Positions 51,198 to 59,510 of a DNA stretch of 64,000 bases are shown piece by piece. The DNA lies in contig NZ_FMHT01000003.1 of assembly GCF_900091585.1 (NCBI RefSeq), forward strand, positions 682,001 to 746,000, given 5' to 3'. Numbering within the stretch: the stretch's first letter is position 1; the number at the start of each line of letters is the position of its first letter. Source of the DNA: Micromonospora nigra. GTDB taxonomy: Bacteria > Actinomycetota > Actinomycetes > Mycobacteriales > Micromonosporaceae. The notes beneath the pieces are model-generated. The model was given only the letters and a program-made list of their open reading frames with translations, searched no databases and had not been told where the DNA came from. Made by a program: the position numbers and the translations under genes.

Positions 51198-52363
51198 CAG
51201 GACACCGCGACCTTGACCCGGGACGTGTGCGCAATCCAGAAGACGGCGAGCACGGCGACGCCGAGGAAGGCGAGGCCGCCGACGGTGAGCGCGGCGGCCC
51301 GGGTGCCCGCGGTGTCGCGGACCGCGCCCGCCACCGCGGCGCCGATGCCGGAGCCGACCGCGAACAGGGTGACCAACCAGGCGAAGGCCTCGACGATGGT
51401 GCCGGTCGGTGCGAGTTCGTCGGTCAGGGTGAACGCGATCACCAGTAGCGGCGGCAGGAAGAACCCGGCGACGAAGACGATGACGGCCATCATCCAGACC
51501 GGGGCGAGCGTGCCGACCAGCAGGTAGGAGGTGCCGAGGCAGGCGCTGAACACGACGATCCGGGTGGCGGCCGGTGTCTTCCACTCGATCCGCCCGTTGG
51601 TCAGCGCGCCGGTGAACGCGCCGACCGCGGAGATGCCGAGCAGCACGCTGGCACCACCCCACACCTCGGTCTGCTCGGCGTAGGACACCAGGATGATGCT
51701 CACCGCGCCGATCGGGATGACGGTGGCGGCGATCCCGACGAGCATCAGCACGAGCAGGGGACTGCGCAGCGGGCCGAGCAGCCCGGCATTGGACGCCGCG
51801 CCGCGCCACTGCCGTGACGGCGGCGAGCTGGCGAACACGGCGGTGCCGGCCAGGCACAGCACTCCGGTGAGGACCAGCGCGACGCCGGGCGAGGCGACCG
51901 CGACGGTCAGCGCGATCAGCAACGGCCCGGTCACGAAGATGACCTCTTGGCCGACCGAGTCCAGCGAGTACGCGCGTTGCAGGTTCTTCTCCCCCACCAG
52001 GCCCGGCCAGAGCGCGCGCAGGCAGGGTTCCAGCGGCGGGGTGGCCAGGCCGCAGAGGGCAACCCCGATCAGGACCACGGCACGGTTGTCGGGTGCCGCG
52101 GCGACCGCGATGATCGCCAGCGACGACACCGGCGCCGAGACCGAGAGCACCGTGGTCTGGCCGCGCCGGTCGATCAGCCGGCTGAGCGCCGGGCCGCCGA
52201 CCGCCTGCGACACGGTCAGCACGGCCAGGGCCAACCCGATGAACTGGTAGCCGATCCCGTTCTCCCGCAGGGTGAGGGTGAGTGCGAGGGCCACCATCGA
52301 GGTGGGGAGCCGGCCCACAACGGCCGCGCAGAGCAGCCGGGTCACCGCGGGCAGGCGGAGCAT
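51197..52363 (-). CDS. MFS transporter (probable product exporter)
   Basis: A 388-residue integral membrane protein with 10-12 hydrophobic helices, for example RLLCAAVVGRLPTSMVALAL near the start, GLALAVLTVSQAVGGPAL, AVVLIGVALCGLATP and VLMLVGIAATVIPIGAVSI. The loop motif SRLIDRRGQTTVL between helices 2 and 3 matches MFS motif A in position. ATG at 52363 is chosen; a TTG at 52378 overlapping the previous stop has better ribosome-site spacing (GGAAAG) and would add five residues. It sits between the nucleoside-type enzymes, and most likely exports the nucleoside products and gives self-protection. Sugar or amino-acid transport is not excluded. Confidence 0.9.
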   Translation of the reverse strand: MLRLPAVTRLLCAAVVGRLPTSMVALALTLTLRENGIGYQFIGLALAVLTVSQAVGGPALSRLIDRRGQTTVLSVSAPVSSLAIIAVAAAPDNRAVVLIGVALCGLATPPLEPCLRALWPGLVGEKNLQRAYSLDSVGQEVIFVTGPLLIALTVAVASPGVALVLTGVLCLAGTAVFASSPPSRQWRGAASNAGLLGPLRSPLLVLMLVGIAATVIPIGAVSIILVSYAEQTEVWGGASVLLGISAVGAFTGALTNGRIEWKTPAATRIVVFSACLGTSYLLVGTLAPVWMMAVIVFVAGFFLPPLLVIAFTLTDELAPTGTIVEAFAWLVTLFAVGSGIGAAVAGAVRDTAGTRAAALTVGGLAFLGVAVLAVFWIAHTSRVKVAVS

Positions 52364-52374
52364 CGCGAGGTAGG

Positions 52375-52752
52375 TCAAGTGGCTTTCCGTTCCGCGAAGT
52401 GCACCGTCAGGGCGGCGAGGCCGGTGGTGTCCAGGGTGAACCGGACGTCGGCCGAACCGCTCCGGCGCCGGTGCGTGGAGTTGTCGGACAGGGGGATCCA
52501 GAGCCAGCCGTCGTCGAGCAGCGTGCGGCCGATGATGTCGACTCCGGTGAAATGCGGGATGGCGCGGGTCACGTCGGGCGAGACGTCGTGCACGTCCACG
52601 CCGCAGACCGCGCCGGCGGCATCGAAGTTTACCCAACAGAGCAGGCTGCGCCGGACCGACCGGGGCGGCGAGGCGTCGGTCACCTCGTGGAGCACCACGT
52701 GCAGGGTCCGGGTCTCCTCGTCCCAGGCCACGAGCGGCGTCCGGACCGTCAT
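52375..52752 (-). CDS. Uncharacterised 125-residue protein
   Basis: I do not recognise this family. A small soluble protein, predicted mostly beta (alternating strands such as RTLHVVLHEV and WLWIPLSDNS). Conserved-looking features are paired Asp/His around GVDVHDVSPDVTRAIPHF. No signal peptide, membrane helix or metal-cluster motif. It lies between the SDR (19-bp gap) and the exporter (near-overlap), in the same direction, so it belongs to the operon. A small beta protein here could be an accessory or chaperone. No function is proposed. Confidence 0.75.
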   Translation of the reverse strand: MTVRTPLVAWDEETRTLHVVLHEVTDASPPRSVRRSLLCWVNFDAAGAVCGVDVHDVSPDVTRAIPHFTGVDIIGRTLLDDGWLWIPLSDNSTHRRRSGSADVRFTLDTTGLAALTVHFAERKAT

Positions 52753-52771
52753 GCCACTGCCTCCCCGGCTC

Positions 52772-53461
52772 TCATATGTACTGCAGGCGGTCCAGGCCGG
52801 TGACCGGCGGCGGGTCCAGTAGGGCGGGCCGCAGCTCGATCTCGCCGAGCACCACGTCCGGCGGGGTCGCGGCGGCCCAGGACACCACCGAGGCGACCGA
52901 CTCGACGCTCATCTTGGTGTCGGCGATGTCGTCGTCAAAGTTGCGGATGGCGCCCGGGTTCAGCAGCGTGGTGCGGACCCCGTGCGGGCGTTCCTCCATC
53001 AGTAGCACCTCGGCCACCGCACGCAGCGCCGCCTTGGTCGCGCAGTAGGCGACACCCTCCTCGAACGGGCGGACGCCCGCGTGCGAACCCATGATGACGA
53101 TGTGCCCGCCGGCCGCGCGCAGCTTGGGCAGGGCCACCTGGACCACGCGTACCACCGAGGTCAGGTTGACCGCGACGGCCTCGTCCCAGTCCTTCGGGTC
53201 GAGGTCGGCGAGCCGGCCGAAGCCGCGGGTCACCGCGTTGAGGACCAGCAGGTCCAGCCGGTCGGTGTCGGACAGGACCTCGGCGACGGCCCGGCTGACC
53301 GTCGGGCCGTGGGCCAGGTCGGCGAGGACCGGGTCGTCGTGGTCGGCGCAGGAGTTGCGGTTCAGGCAGCGGACGAGGTAGCCGTCGGCGAGCAGCCGGG
53401 TACGGATGGCCCGGCCGGTGCCGCGGTTCGTCCCGGTCACCAGTGCGATCCGCTCAGCCAC
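52772..53461 (-). CDS. Short-chain dehydrogenase/reductase (PenB/CofB-like)
   Basis: A 229-residue classical SDR. The cofactor motif is TGTNRGTG (9-16) followed by the beta2 end LNRNS, which suggests NADP. Catalytic residues: Asn in VNLTS near 109, Ser in MGSHAG near 128, Tyr and Lys in YCATK near 142-146. The start ATG at 53461 overlaps the SAICAR-synthetase gene by 8 bp, so the two are translationally coupled. Known: in pentostatin and coformycin loci an SDR reduces the 8-keto diazepine to the 8R-hydroxyl product, next to SAICAR-synthetase and HisG homologues. Inference: the same last step here. The generic alternative is an alcohol dehydrogenase of unknown substrate. Confidence 0.9.
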   Translation of the reverse strand: MAERIALVTGTNRGTGRAIRTRLLADGYLVRCLNRNSCADHDDPVLADLAHGPTVSRAVAEVLSDTDRLDLLVLNAVTRGFGRLADLDPKDWDEAVAVNLTSVVRVVQVALPKLRAAGGHIVIMGSHAGVRPFEEGVAYCATKAALRAVAEVLLMEERPHGVRTTLLNPGAIRNFDDDIADTKMSVESVASVVSWAAATPPDVVLGEIELRPALLDPPPVTGLDRLQYI

Positions 53462-54164
53462 GACGCACCAGCTCCATCAGCTCGCGCCAGCGGGCGATGA
53501 TCTCGGCGGCCGGCGCGCCGCGCCGGAACAGGTCCTTGTCGTAGGGCGTGCCGTCCGGTGCCCGCAACCGCATGCAGTCCGGTGAGATCTCCGAGTTGAT
53601 GACCAGACCGTGGTCGTCGTCCTCCGCGACCACGAGGCAGAAGTCCCACAGTTCCAGGGGTTCCAGCCGGTCGCACAGCAGGCGGTTGCAGTTCAGCGCG
53701 ATCTGCCGGTACGCGGCCACGTCCACGCCGAGGTCGCGCAGGTAGTCCTCGCCGATCGGCTGGTCCTCCGGGTCGGTGCGGTAGTCGAACTTGACCACCG
53801 GCGGGTCGAACCGGTGCCCCTCCGCGTACAGGCCGGGGTACTTGCGGATGGTGGAGCCGGTGGCCCGGTTCTTGACGATCACCTCGAACGGTACGGAGGG
53901 CCGATAATCGGCCAGGTAGGTGACCGGGCCGAGCCGTTGGTGGAACACCGTGTGGACGCCGTTGGCGGCGAGCAGGCCGGACACGTGCTCGAAGAAGTCC
54001 AGCCGCAGTTCGGCCGTGCCGTCGACGAGGTCGTCACGGTCGTACGTGAAGCTGCGCAGCGACGGGATCATCTCCACCACACAGCGGCCAGGTTCGACGA
54101 GCCAGATCTTCTTGCTGCGCCCGACGATGTCGGGGTCGCCGGTCGGCAGGGCGAGGTCGGTCAC
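53454..54164 (-). CDS. SAICAR synthetase homologue 1 (PenC/CofC-like)
   Basis: A 236-residue PurC-family ligase, the compact bacterial length. Signatures: GRSKKIWLVEPGR at the N-terminus (nucleotide-binding strand), VKNRATGSTIRKYPG near 97-111, and the aspartate/ATP-site motif INSEISPDCMRLRA near 190. Family reaction: ATP-dependent amide bond between a carboxylated imidazole ribotide and aspartate. The window holds a second, much longer and clearly different PurC homologue, so at least one is pathway-specific. Coupling to the SDR (8-bp overlap) and the same operon as hisG place this one with the coformycin/pentostatin-like trio. Primary purine synthesis is less likely because purD, purS, purQ and purL are absent. 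Confidence 0.9.
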   Translation of the reverse strand: MTDLALPTGDPDIVGRSKKIWLVEPGRCVVEMIPSLRSFTYDRDDLVDGTAELRLDFFEHVSGLLAANGVHTVFHQRLGPVTYLADYRPSVPFEVIVKNRATGSTIRKYPGLYAEGHRFDPPVVKFDYRTDPEDQPIGEDYLRDLGVDVAAYRQIALNCNRLLCDRLEPLELWDFCLVVAEDDDHGLVINSEISPDCMRLRAPDGTPYDKDLFRRGAPAAEIIARWRELMELVRRG

Positions 54165-54185
54165 GGCGTTCCACTCCTTCAGGTT

Positions 54186-54737
54186 TCAGCGTTCCTGGTC
54201 GAACAACTCCCCCACCCGGGTCAGGAACTCGGTCAGGTTCGGCTCGGTCACCAGGTCGAACGCCTCGGGCAGGGTGAGCCAGCGCAGTTCGGCGGTCGGT
54301 TTCTCCGGGCGGGCCGCCTCGGGTGTGGCCGTGGCCAGGACGAAGCGCAGGTCGGCATGCTCGTGCGCGGGTTCGGTGGCGCTGGCGGGCACCGGCAGCA
54401 CGGCGACCTGCCGCACCGCGCTGTCCGGCCAGGGCGTCACGTCGTCCAGGCCGGTCTCCTCGCGGGCCTCCCGCAGCACCACGTCGAGGGGGTCGCGCTC
54501 GCCCGGGTCGCCGTGCCCGCCGACCTGCAACCACGCCTGCATCCGGGCGTGCCAGCGCAGCAGGACCCGGCGGGTCGGCGGGTGGACGATCAGGGCGGAC
54601 GCGGTCAGGTGCACGGGCATGTCCCGCGACCACGGGTCGCTCTGGTCGAGCAGGGCGAGCGTCCGTTCCTTGTCGGTGGTCTCGGCGGTAGTCGCGGGGT
54701 GGTAGGCGGTCAGCAACCGGACCGTCTCGTGCTGCAT
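54186..54737 (-). CDS. Nudix hydrolase
   Basis: A 183-residue Nudix protein. The complete Nudix box is present: GGHGDPGERDPLD followed by VVLREAREETGL (about 79-103), matching GX5EX7REUXEEXGU with all Mg-binding glutamates. The leader GAGGAG lies 6 bp before ATG 54737. It is the first gene after a 60-bp gap from purB that contains palindromic elements, so it may head its own transcript with purC1, the SDR and the genes beyond. Family activity: hydrolysis of nucleoside diphosphates linked to another moiety, or of modified NTPs. Inference: clean-up of phosphorylated nucleoside analogues (self-protection) or a dephosphorylation step. Confidence 0.93.
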   Translation of the reverse strand: MQHETVRLLTAYHPATTAETTDKERTLALLDQSDPWSRDMPVHLTASALIVHPPTRRVLLRWHARMQAWLQVGGHGDPGERDPLDVVLREAREETGLDDVTPWPDSAVRQVAVLPVPASATEPAHEHADLRFVLATATPEAARPEKPTAELRWLTLPEAFDLVTEPNLTEFLTRVGELFDQER

Positions 54738-54766
54738 GGAAACTCCTCACTGGAGGCGGCCTTCGT

Positions 54767-54791
54767 CCGTATACGGTAACCACGTGATTAC
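54767..54791. promoter_or_regulatory. Palindromic operator-like elements between purB and the Nudix gene
   Basis: A perfect 10-bp palindrome CCGTATACGG (54767-54776) abuts a near-palindrome GTAACCACGTGATTAC (54776-54791; one mismatched pair). It is the most A/T-rich spot between the two genes and lies just upstream of the Nudix start. It is a plausible repressor or activator site with a promoter for the leftward Nudix-to-murI genes. Confidence 0.5.
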
Positions 54792-54797
54792 TACCCC

Positions 54798-56228
54798 TCA
54801 CAGCAGGGCGGCGGGGCGGTATCCGGCGGCGTCCGGGTCGGCGGTCACCTCCCGGTCGATCCGTTTCACGATCTCGGCGACCTGGTCGGCCGCCGCGCCG
54901 GTGAACAGCAACCGGTTCGCCAGCAGGGCGTCCAGCTCCGTCCGGCCCAGCGGGAAGCGTTCGTCGGCGGCCAGCGCGTCCAGCAGACCGTTCTCGCCGC
55001 CGCGCGCACGCAGCAGGCCGGCGTGCCGCACGGCGTGCTCCTTGATGATCTCGTGCGCGGTCTCCCGGCCCTGCCCGGCGCGCACCGCGGCGAGCAGCAT
55101 TCGGGTGCTGGCGAGGAACGGCAGGTAGCGCTGGAGTTCCAGGTCGATAACGGCCGGGAACGCCTGGAACTCGTCGAGCACCACGAGAACGGTCTCCAGC
55201 ATCCCGTCCAGGGCGAAGAACGCGCTGGGCAGCGCGGTGCGGCGGACGACCGAGTCGGAGACGTCACCCTCGTTCCACTGGCCGCCGGCCAGTTGCCCGG
55301 TCATGTCGGCGAGACCACGCAGCACGACCATCAGGCCGTTGATGCGCTCGCAGGAGCGCATGTTCATCTTGTGCGGCATCGCGGACGAGCCGACCTGCCC
55401 CTCGGCGAACCCCTCGGAGGCCAGCTCGTGCCCGGCCATCAGCCGCAGCGAGGTGGCCAGCGACGACGGCCCGGCGGCCACCTGCACCAGCAGGCTGAGC
55501 ACCTCCCAGTCGAGCGACCGCGGATAGACCTGGCCGACGCTGACCATCGCCCGGGTCACCCCGAGGTGGGCGGCCACCCGGTCGTTCAGTCGGCCCAGCC
55601 GATCCCGGTCGCCCCCCAGCAGGTCGAGCATGTCCTGCGCGGTGCCCACCGGCCCCTTCACCCCCCGGATCGGGTACGCGTCCAGCAGGTCGTCCAGGCG
55701 CCGCACCGCCAGCAGGATCTCCTCGGCCACCCCGGCGAACCGCTTGCCGAGGGTCGTCGGCTGGGCGGGCACGTTGTGGGTACGGGCGGCCATCACCGTG
55801 TCGGCGTACTCCGCGGCGAGCCGCCCGAGCCGCACCAGCACCGCCACGCAGCGGCGGCGGACCAGGGTCAGGCTGTCCCGGATCTGGAGCTGCTCGACGT
55901 TCTCGGTGAGGTCACGCGAGGTCATGCCCTTGTGGATGTGCTCGTACCCGGCGAGCCGGTTGAACTCCTCGATCCGGGCCTTCACGTCGTGCCGGGTGAC
56001 GCGCTCGCGCGCCTCGATGGCGGCCAGGTCCACCTGGTCGAGCACCACGCGGTAGGCCGCGACGGCCTCGGCCGGCACGTCCACGCCCAGGTCGGACTGG
56101 GCCTCCAGCACGGCGATCCAGAGGCGGCGCTCCTGCACCACCTTGCGCTCGTCGGTCCAGAGTTCCACCATCTCCGGCGACGCGTAGCGCGCGGCCAGCA
56201 CGTTGGGCACGATCGGCTTCTCAGGCAT
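54798..56228 (-). CDS. Adenylosuccinate lyase homologue (ForB-like)
   Basis: A 476-residue member of the fumarase/aspartase superfamily, PurB branch. Signatures: HKGMTSRDLTENVEQLQ near 100, ARTHNVPAQPTTLGKRF near 150 (catalytic His), and the flexible signature loop GSSAMPHKMNMRSCERI near 278 (catalytic Ser). Family reaction: fumarate elimination from SAICAR or adenylosuccinate. It stands 6 bp after the C-glycoside synthase and in line with PurC homologue 2, so the trio C-glycosylation, Asp ligation, fumarate elimination would convert a ring carboxylate to a carboxamide, as in formycin. Start ATG 56228. A primary-metabolism role cannot be excluded from its sequence, only from context. Confidence 0.92.
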   Translation of the reverse strand: MPEKPIVPNVLAARYASPEMVELWTDERKVVQERRLWIAVLEAQSDLGVDVPAEAVAAYRVVLDQVDLAAIEARERVTRHDVKARIEEFNRLAGYEHIHKGMTSRDLTENVEQLQIRDSLTLVRRRCVAVLVRLGRLAAEYADTVMAARTHNVPAQPTTLGKRFAGVAEEILLAVRRLDDLLDAYPIRGVKGPVGTAQDMLDLLGGDRDRLGRLNDRVAAHLGVTRAMVSVGQVYPRSLDWEVLSLLVQVAAGPSSLATSLRLMAGHELASEGFAEGQVGSSAMPHKMNMRSCERINGLMVVLRGLADMTGQLAGGQWNEGDVSDSVVRRTALPSAFFALDGMLETVLVVLDEFQAFPAVIDLELQRYLPFLASTRMLLAAVRAGQGRETAHEIIKEHAVRHAGLLRARGGENGLLDALAADERFPLGRTELDALLANRLLFTGAAADQVAEIVKRIDREVTADPDAAGYRPAALL

Positions 56229-56234
56229 GTTTCC

Positions 56235-57245
56235 TCATCGCTGTGGCACATGGTCGAGCGTGAGACCATGGTTGTCGGCATGGGTGACCCAGTAGTCGCG
56301 CAGCAGGCCCTTGCGAAGCAGGGACTCCGCCCACGCCTCGGCCGCCCGCGGGTCACGGGCGAACGCGAAGCAGGCGGGCCCGGTCACGCTGAGCGCAACG
56401 GCGTCGACGGCGGGCGAGGCGCGACCGGCGGCCAGCACGTCCTCGACGGGCCGGCCCTGGAACATGATCTGTTCCCGTTTGAAGTGGCTGGTGAAGGTGA
56501 TCTCGTTGACCGCGTCGCAGAATCCGTCGAAGTCGTGCTCCGCGACGGCCGGGGCCAGCCCGAGGAACACCAGCTGCGCGGTGCGCCGCGCCTCCTCGGA
56601 CGAAATCGGGGTGACCCGCTTGAACCAGTCCAGCTCCTGCTGGCCGCCGAGGTGCCGCCCGTGGGTGATCAGGATCAGCACCGGCCACGGCGGGAACGGC
56701 AGGCTCACCACCGGCCGGGGCACCGGTGCGGGCGGCGCGTAGCGGCTGGGCCGCAGGAACGCGGCCGGATCGGCGGCCATCTCGGGCGGGTTGCGGTGGC
56801 CGCCGTCGACCAGGAAGCCGCCGGTGGCCGCCAGCCCGGTGCTCGCACCCGAGGTGCGGCCCCGGCCCAGCAGGCGGGAGAGCTCCGGCAACTCGACACT
56901 CCGGCCGCAGATCTCGGCGTACGCACGACCGACCGCGAGCAGCGTGGCCGTCTTGGACCCGAACCCGGTGTGCTGCGGCAGCGGCCTGGTCAGGTGCACG
57001 TCGACGGGCGGGCCCTCCCAGCGCTTCTCCAGCGTGGCCAGGGCGGCGAGCAGGCCGGTCGCGGTCTCCTCGGCCGCGCCGCTCACCCGGGACGCGCCGA
57101 GCACCGGCTGCACCTCGGCGATCAGGCCGGGCCGGCGGACCGCCATCGCCGCGATGCCGTTGCGGCGCAGCGACCCGGCGTCCAGGTTGATCAGGGTGAA
57201 GCTGAGGCGGGACGGCCCGGACACCCGGACCGCTCGCGGGGTCAC
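56235..57245 (-). CDS. C-glycoside synthase, beta-RFAP synthase-like (ForT/PyfQ family, GHMP fold)
   Basis: A 336-residue protein. The N-terminus SGPSRLSFTLINLDAGSLRR and the core LTRPLPQHTGFGSKTATLLA (GHMP-type glycine-rich loop, about 100-120), followed by GRGRTSGASTGLAATGGFLV and ITHGRHLGGQQE, are beta-ribofuranosylaminobenzene-phosphate synthase signatures. Known: archaeal beta-RFAPS joins p-aminobenzoate to PRPP by decarboxylative C-glycosylation; ForT (formycin) and PyfQ (pyrazofurin) do the same with pyrazole dicarboxylates. GTG at 57245 overlaps the PurC homologue 2 stop (GTGA). In a bacterium with no methanopterin genes around and with purB/purC homologues fused to it in one operon, C-nucleoside synthesis is the natural reading. 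The acceptor base is not identifiable here. Confidence 0.9.
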   Translation of the reverse strand: MTPRAVRVSGPSRLSFTLINLDAGSLRRNGIAAMAVRRPGLIAEVQPVLGASRVSGAAEETATGLLAALATLEKRWEGPPVDVHLTRPLPQHTGFGSKTATLLAVGRAYAEICGRSVELPELSRLLGRGRTSGASTGLAATGGFLVDGGHRNPPEMAADPAAFLRPSRYAPPAPVPRPVVSLPFPPWPVLILITHGRHLGGQQELDWFKRVTPISSEEARRTAQLVFLGLAPAVAEHDFDGFCDAVNEITFTSHFKREQIMFQGRPVEDVLAAGRASPAVDAVALSVTGPACFAFARDPRAAEAWAESLLRKGLLRDYWVTHADNHGLTLDHVPQR

Positions 57246-58225
57246 CGTCCGCTCCCGGCACCGGCGGCGACGGCGTCGTCGTAGCGCCGGGCGGCGGCGG
57301 TGAGCCGGTTCCGCGCGGCGGCCGTCCCGGTCGTCCACAGCTCGGCGAGGGTGGCGTAGACGTCGGCGACCGCGCCGATCGCCTCCGGGGCGAGCGGCGC
57401 GGGAGGCGCCCACTCGGCGCGCGGCACCCCGTCCCGGACGTACGCCTGGACGCGGTCGCGCAGCCCGGGGTGGATCGCGCGCAGCAGCTCCTTGCAGACC
57501 GGCGTGTCGCCGAGGTAGAAGCGGTTCTCATCCGGGGTGCCCGCGTGGTCCACGATGATCAGGCGGCGGTCGTCGTCGTACCCGAACTCGGCCTTGCCGT
57601 CGACCAGGGTGAGCCCGATACGCTCGCAGCGTTCGCCGACGGTGGCGCAGACCCGGCGGGCGGCCACGGTCAGCGCGGTCAGGTCGTCGGGGCCGACGCC
57701 ACCGACCCGGGCCGCCTCGGCGCGGGTGAGGAACCGGTCGGTCTCCTCGAACTTGCTGGTGAACTCGACCATGTCGGCGGCGAGCCGCCCGGTCACCGGG
57801 TCGGGCGCGGGCACGTCGGCGGGGTCCAGCGCTCCGGCCGCGATCCGCCGGTGCACGGACGACTCGGGGCGCAGCTCGCGCCGGTAGACCACCTGGAGCG
57901 GGATCAGCCGGGCGGGCCCGGTCAGCCGGGTGCCGCTCAGGTCGCGGCCGAGCAGCCTGATGCGGATGGTGTCCGCGGCGACCTGCTCGACAAAGTGCGT
58001 GGCGAGCCCGGCGTCGTGCAGCAGGCCGAACGAGTGCACCGCCATCGCGCAGGAGGCGCGCCCCTTGCCCGGGATCCGGTCCGGCATCACGCCGTGGTCG
58101 AACACCGAGTATCGGTCGGAGAAGGTCATCAGGGCGTCACCGGCCCGCCCCTCGGCGGGCGGCACCAGCACCCGAAGGTCCTTTGTCGACCACTGCTTCA
58201 CGATCGCCTCCGCGAGCGTCGTCAC
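57242..58225 (-). CDS. SAICAR synthetase homologue 2 (ForC-like)
   Basis: A 327-residue PurC-family ligase, about 90 residues longer than homologue 1 and only distantly similar. Signatures: ALMTFSDRYSVFDHGVMPD near 30, the IPLQVVYRRELRPESSVHRR region near 108-127, and the catalytic strand GLTLVDGKAEFGYDDDRRL near 220. GTG at 58225 is used because TLAEAIVKQW aligns with the family start; the ribosome site (GTAGG) is weak. First gene of the leftward C-nucleoside operon, divergent from the amidohydrolase. Inference: amide bond between aspartate and the C-nucleoside carboxylate, followed by fumarate loss by the PurB homologue. The 85-bp divergent gap at 58226-58310 holds promoters for both directions; I see no clear boxes there. 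Confidence 0.9.
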   Translation of the reverse strand: MTTLAEAIVKQWSTKDLRVLVPPAEGRAGDALMTFSDRYSVFDHGVMPDRIPGKGRASCAMAVHSFGLLHDAGLATHFVEQVAADTIRIRLLGRDLSGTRLTGPARLIPLQVVYRRELRPESSVHRRIAAGALDPADVPAPDPVTGRLAADMVEFTSKFEETDRFLTRAEAARVGGVGPDDLTALTVAARRVCATVGERCERIGLTLVDGKAEFGYDDDRRLIIVDHAGTPDENRFYLGDTPVCKELLRAIHPGLRDRVQAYVRDGVPRAEWAPPAPLAPEAIGAVADVYATLAELWTTGTAAARNRLTAAARRYDDAVAAGAGSGR

Positions 58226-58310
58226 GAACCTACCGACAGGGGGACGGTTCAGGGACGCCGGCCGTGACAGAGTGGACGGAACTTTCGCCTTCCCGGACAA
58301 GGATTCCGAC

Positions 58311-59498
58311 GTGAGCACACTTGCCGTCGTCAACGCCGCCGCCGTCTTCTCAGGCGACCTGGCCGCACCGATGCTGACCGGTGCGGACACCGTGCTGTGC
58401 GCGGACGGCAGGGTGGTCGCCGCCGGTCCGGCCGACACACTGGCCGACGGGGTGGCGGACGCGGACGCGGTCCTGGACGCCGCAGGCGGCACGGTGGCGC
58501 CCGGCCTGATCGATTCGCACGGCCACGTGACTTTCGGCGACTGGACCCCCCGACAGCAGACGGTCGGCTTCCTCGAGAGCTACGTCCACGGCGGGGTGAC
58601 GCGAATGATCTCCGCGGGCGAGGTGCACGTCCCCGGCCGCCCCCGCGACCGCGAGGGCGTGAAGGCCCTGGCGGTGGCCGCGCGAGCGTCGTTCGACGCG
58701 ATCCGCCCCGGTGGTATGCGGGTGCACGCCGGCAACGTCCTGCTCGAACCCACGCTGGACGAGAGCGACTTCCGGCACCTGGTGCGGTGCGGTGTCTGGC
58801 TGGCCAAGTTCGGCTTCGGCGCGTACACCGACCCGCTGGACGCGGTGCCGCAGCTGCGGGTGGCGAAGAGCTGTGGTCTGCTCGTGATGTGCCACGCGGG
58901 GGGCGTCAGCGCGGCCGGCTCGGGCGCCCTGCGCGCCGACGCGTTGCTGCGGCTGGACCCGCACGTCTGCGGGCACGCCAACGGCGGCCCGACCGCGATG
59001 CCGGACGCCGACGTGGACCTGCTGATCGTGGAGAGCGCGATGGCCCTCCAGGTGGTGCAGGCGGGCAATCTGCGGTCCACGCTGCGGCTGGTCCGGCGAG
59101 CCGCCGAGCAGGGCGCGCTCGCACGGGTGGTGGTCGGCTCGGACACGCCGTCGGGGTTCGGGGTGATGCCGCTGGCCGTCCTCAAGACCGTGGTCGAACT
59201 GACCTGCCTCGTGCCGCTCGACCCCGCCGTCGCGTGGGCCCTGGCGACCGGCAACGTGGGGCGGGTCTGGGAGTTGCCGGCCGGGCGGATCGCGGCGGGC
59301 GCGGCGGCGGACCTCGTCGTGTTGTCGGCGCCGCGGGGCGGGGTGGCCGACGACGCGGCGGGAGCGATGCGCAACGGGGACGTCCCGGCGATCACGGCTG
59401 TGGTCACCGACGGGCAGGTCCGGGTGCTGACCAGCCGGAACACTCCCGCGCCCGCGCACCCTGCGGCGCTGACGCCGCCGGGCACGAGGCCACGCTGA
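58311..59498 (+). CDS. Amidohydrolase-superfamily metalloenzyme (enamidase-like)
   Basis: A 395-residue amidohydrolase. Metal-site elements: DSHGHVTFGD near 69 (HxH of strand 1), the AKFGFGAYTD Lys near 166, MCHAGG near 190, CGHANGG near 222, and the last-strand Asp in VGSDTPSGFG near 275. The C-terminus returns to a small beta-sandwich (LPAGRIAAGAAADLVVL), normal for the family. GTG at 58311 follows AAGGA at good spacing. Relatives open cyclic amides, lactams or imines (enamidase, dihydroorotase, adenine deaminase). It is divergent from the C-nucleoside operon. Inference: opens or closes a ring in base formation, or deaminates an intermediate. Confidence 0.9.
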   Translation: MSTLAVVNAAAVFSGDLAAPMLTGADTVLCADGRVVAAGPADTLADGVADADAVLDAAGGTVAPGLIDSHGHVTFGDWTPRQQTVGFLESYVHGGVTRMISAGEVHVPGRPRDREGVKALAVAARASFDAIRPGGMRVHAGNVLLEPTLDESDFRHLVRCGVWLAKFGFGAYTDPLDAVPQLRVAKSCGLLVMCHAGGVSAAGSGALRADALLRLDPHVCGHANGGPTAMPDADVDLLIVESAMALQVVQAGNLRSTLRLVRRAAEQGALARVVVGSDTPSGFGVMPLAVLKTVVELTCLVPLDPAVAWALATGNVGRVWELPAGRIAAGAAADLVVLSAPRGGVADDAAGAMRNGDVPAITAVVTDGQVRVLTSRNTPAPAHPAALTPPGTRPR

Positions 59499-59510
59499 AC
59501 CACCACCACC

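Noticed and set aside
47844..58225. Reading hisG, purC and purB as ordinary histidine/purine metabolism
   Set aside because: No other his or pur genes accompany them, two different purC genes occur, and a beta-RFAPS-like C-glycoside synthase overlaps one of them. It remains the null hypothesis to be tested by genome-wide copy count.
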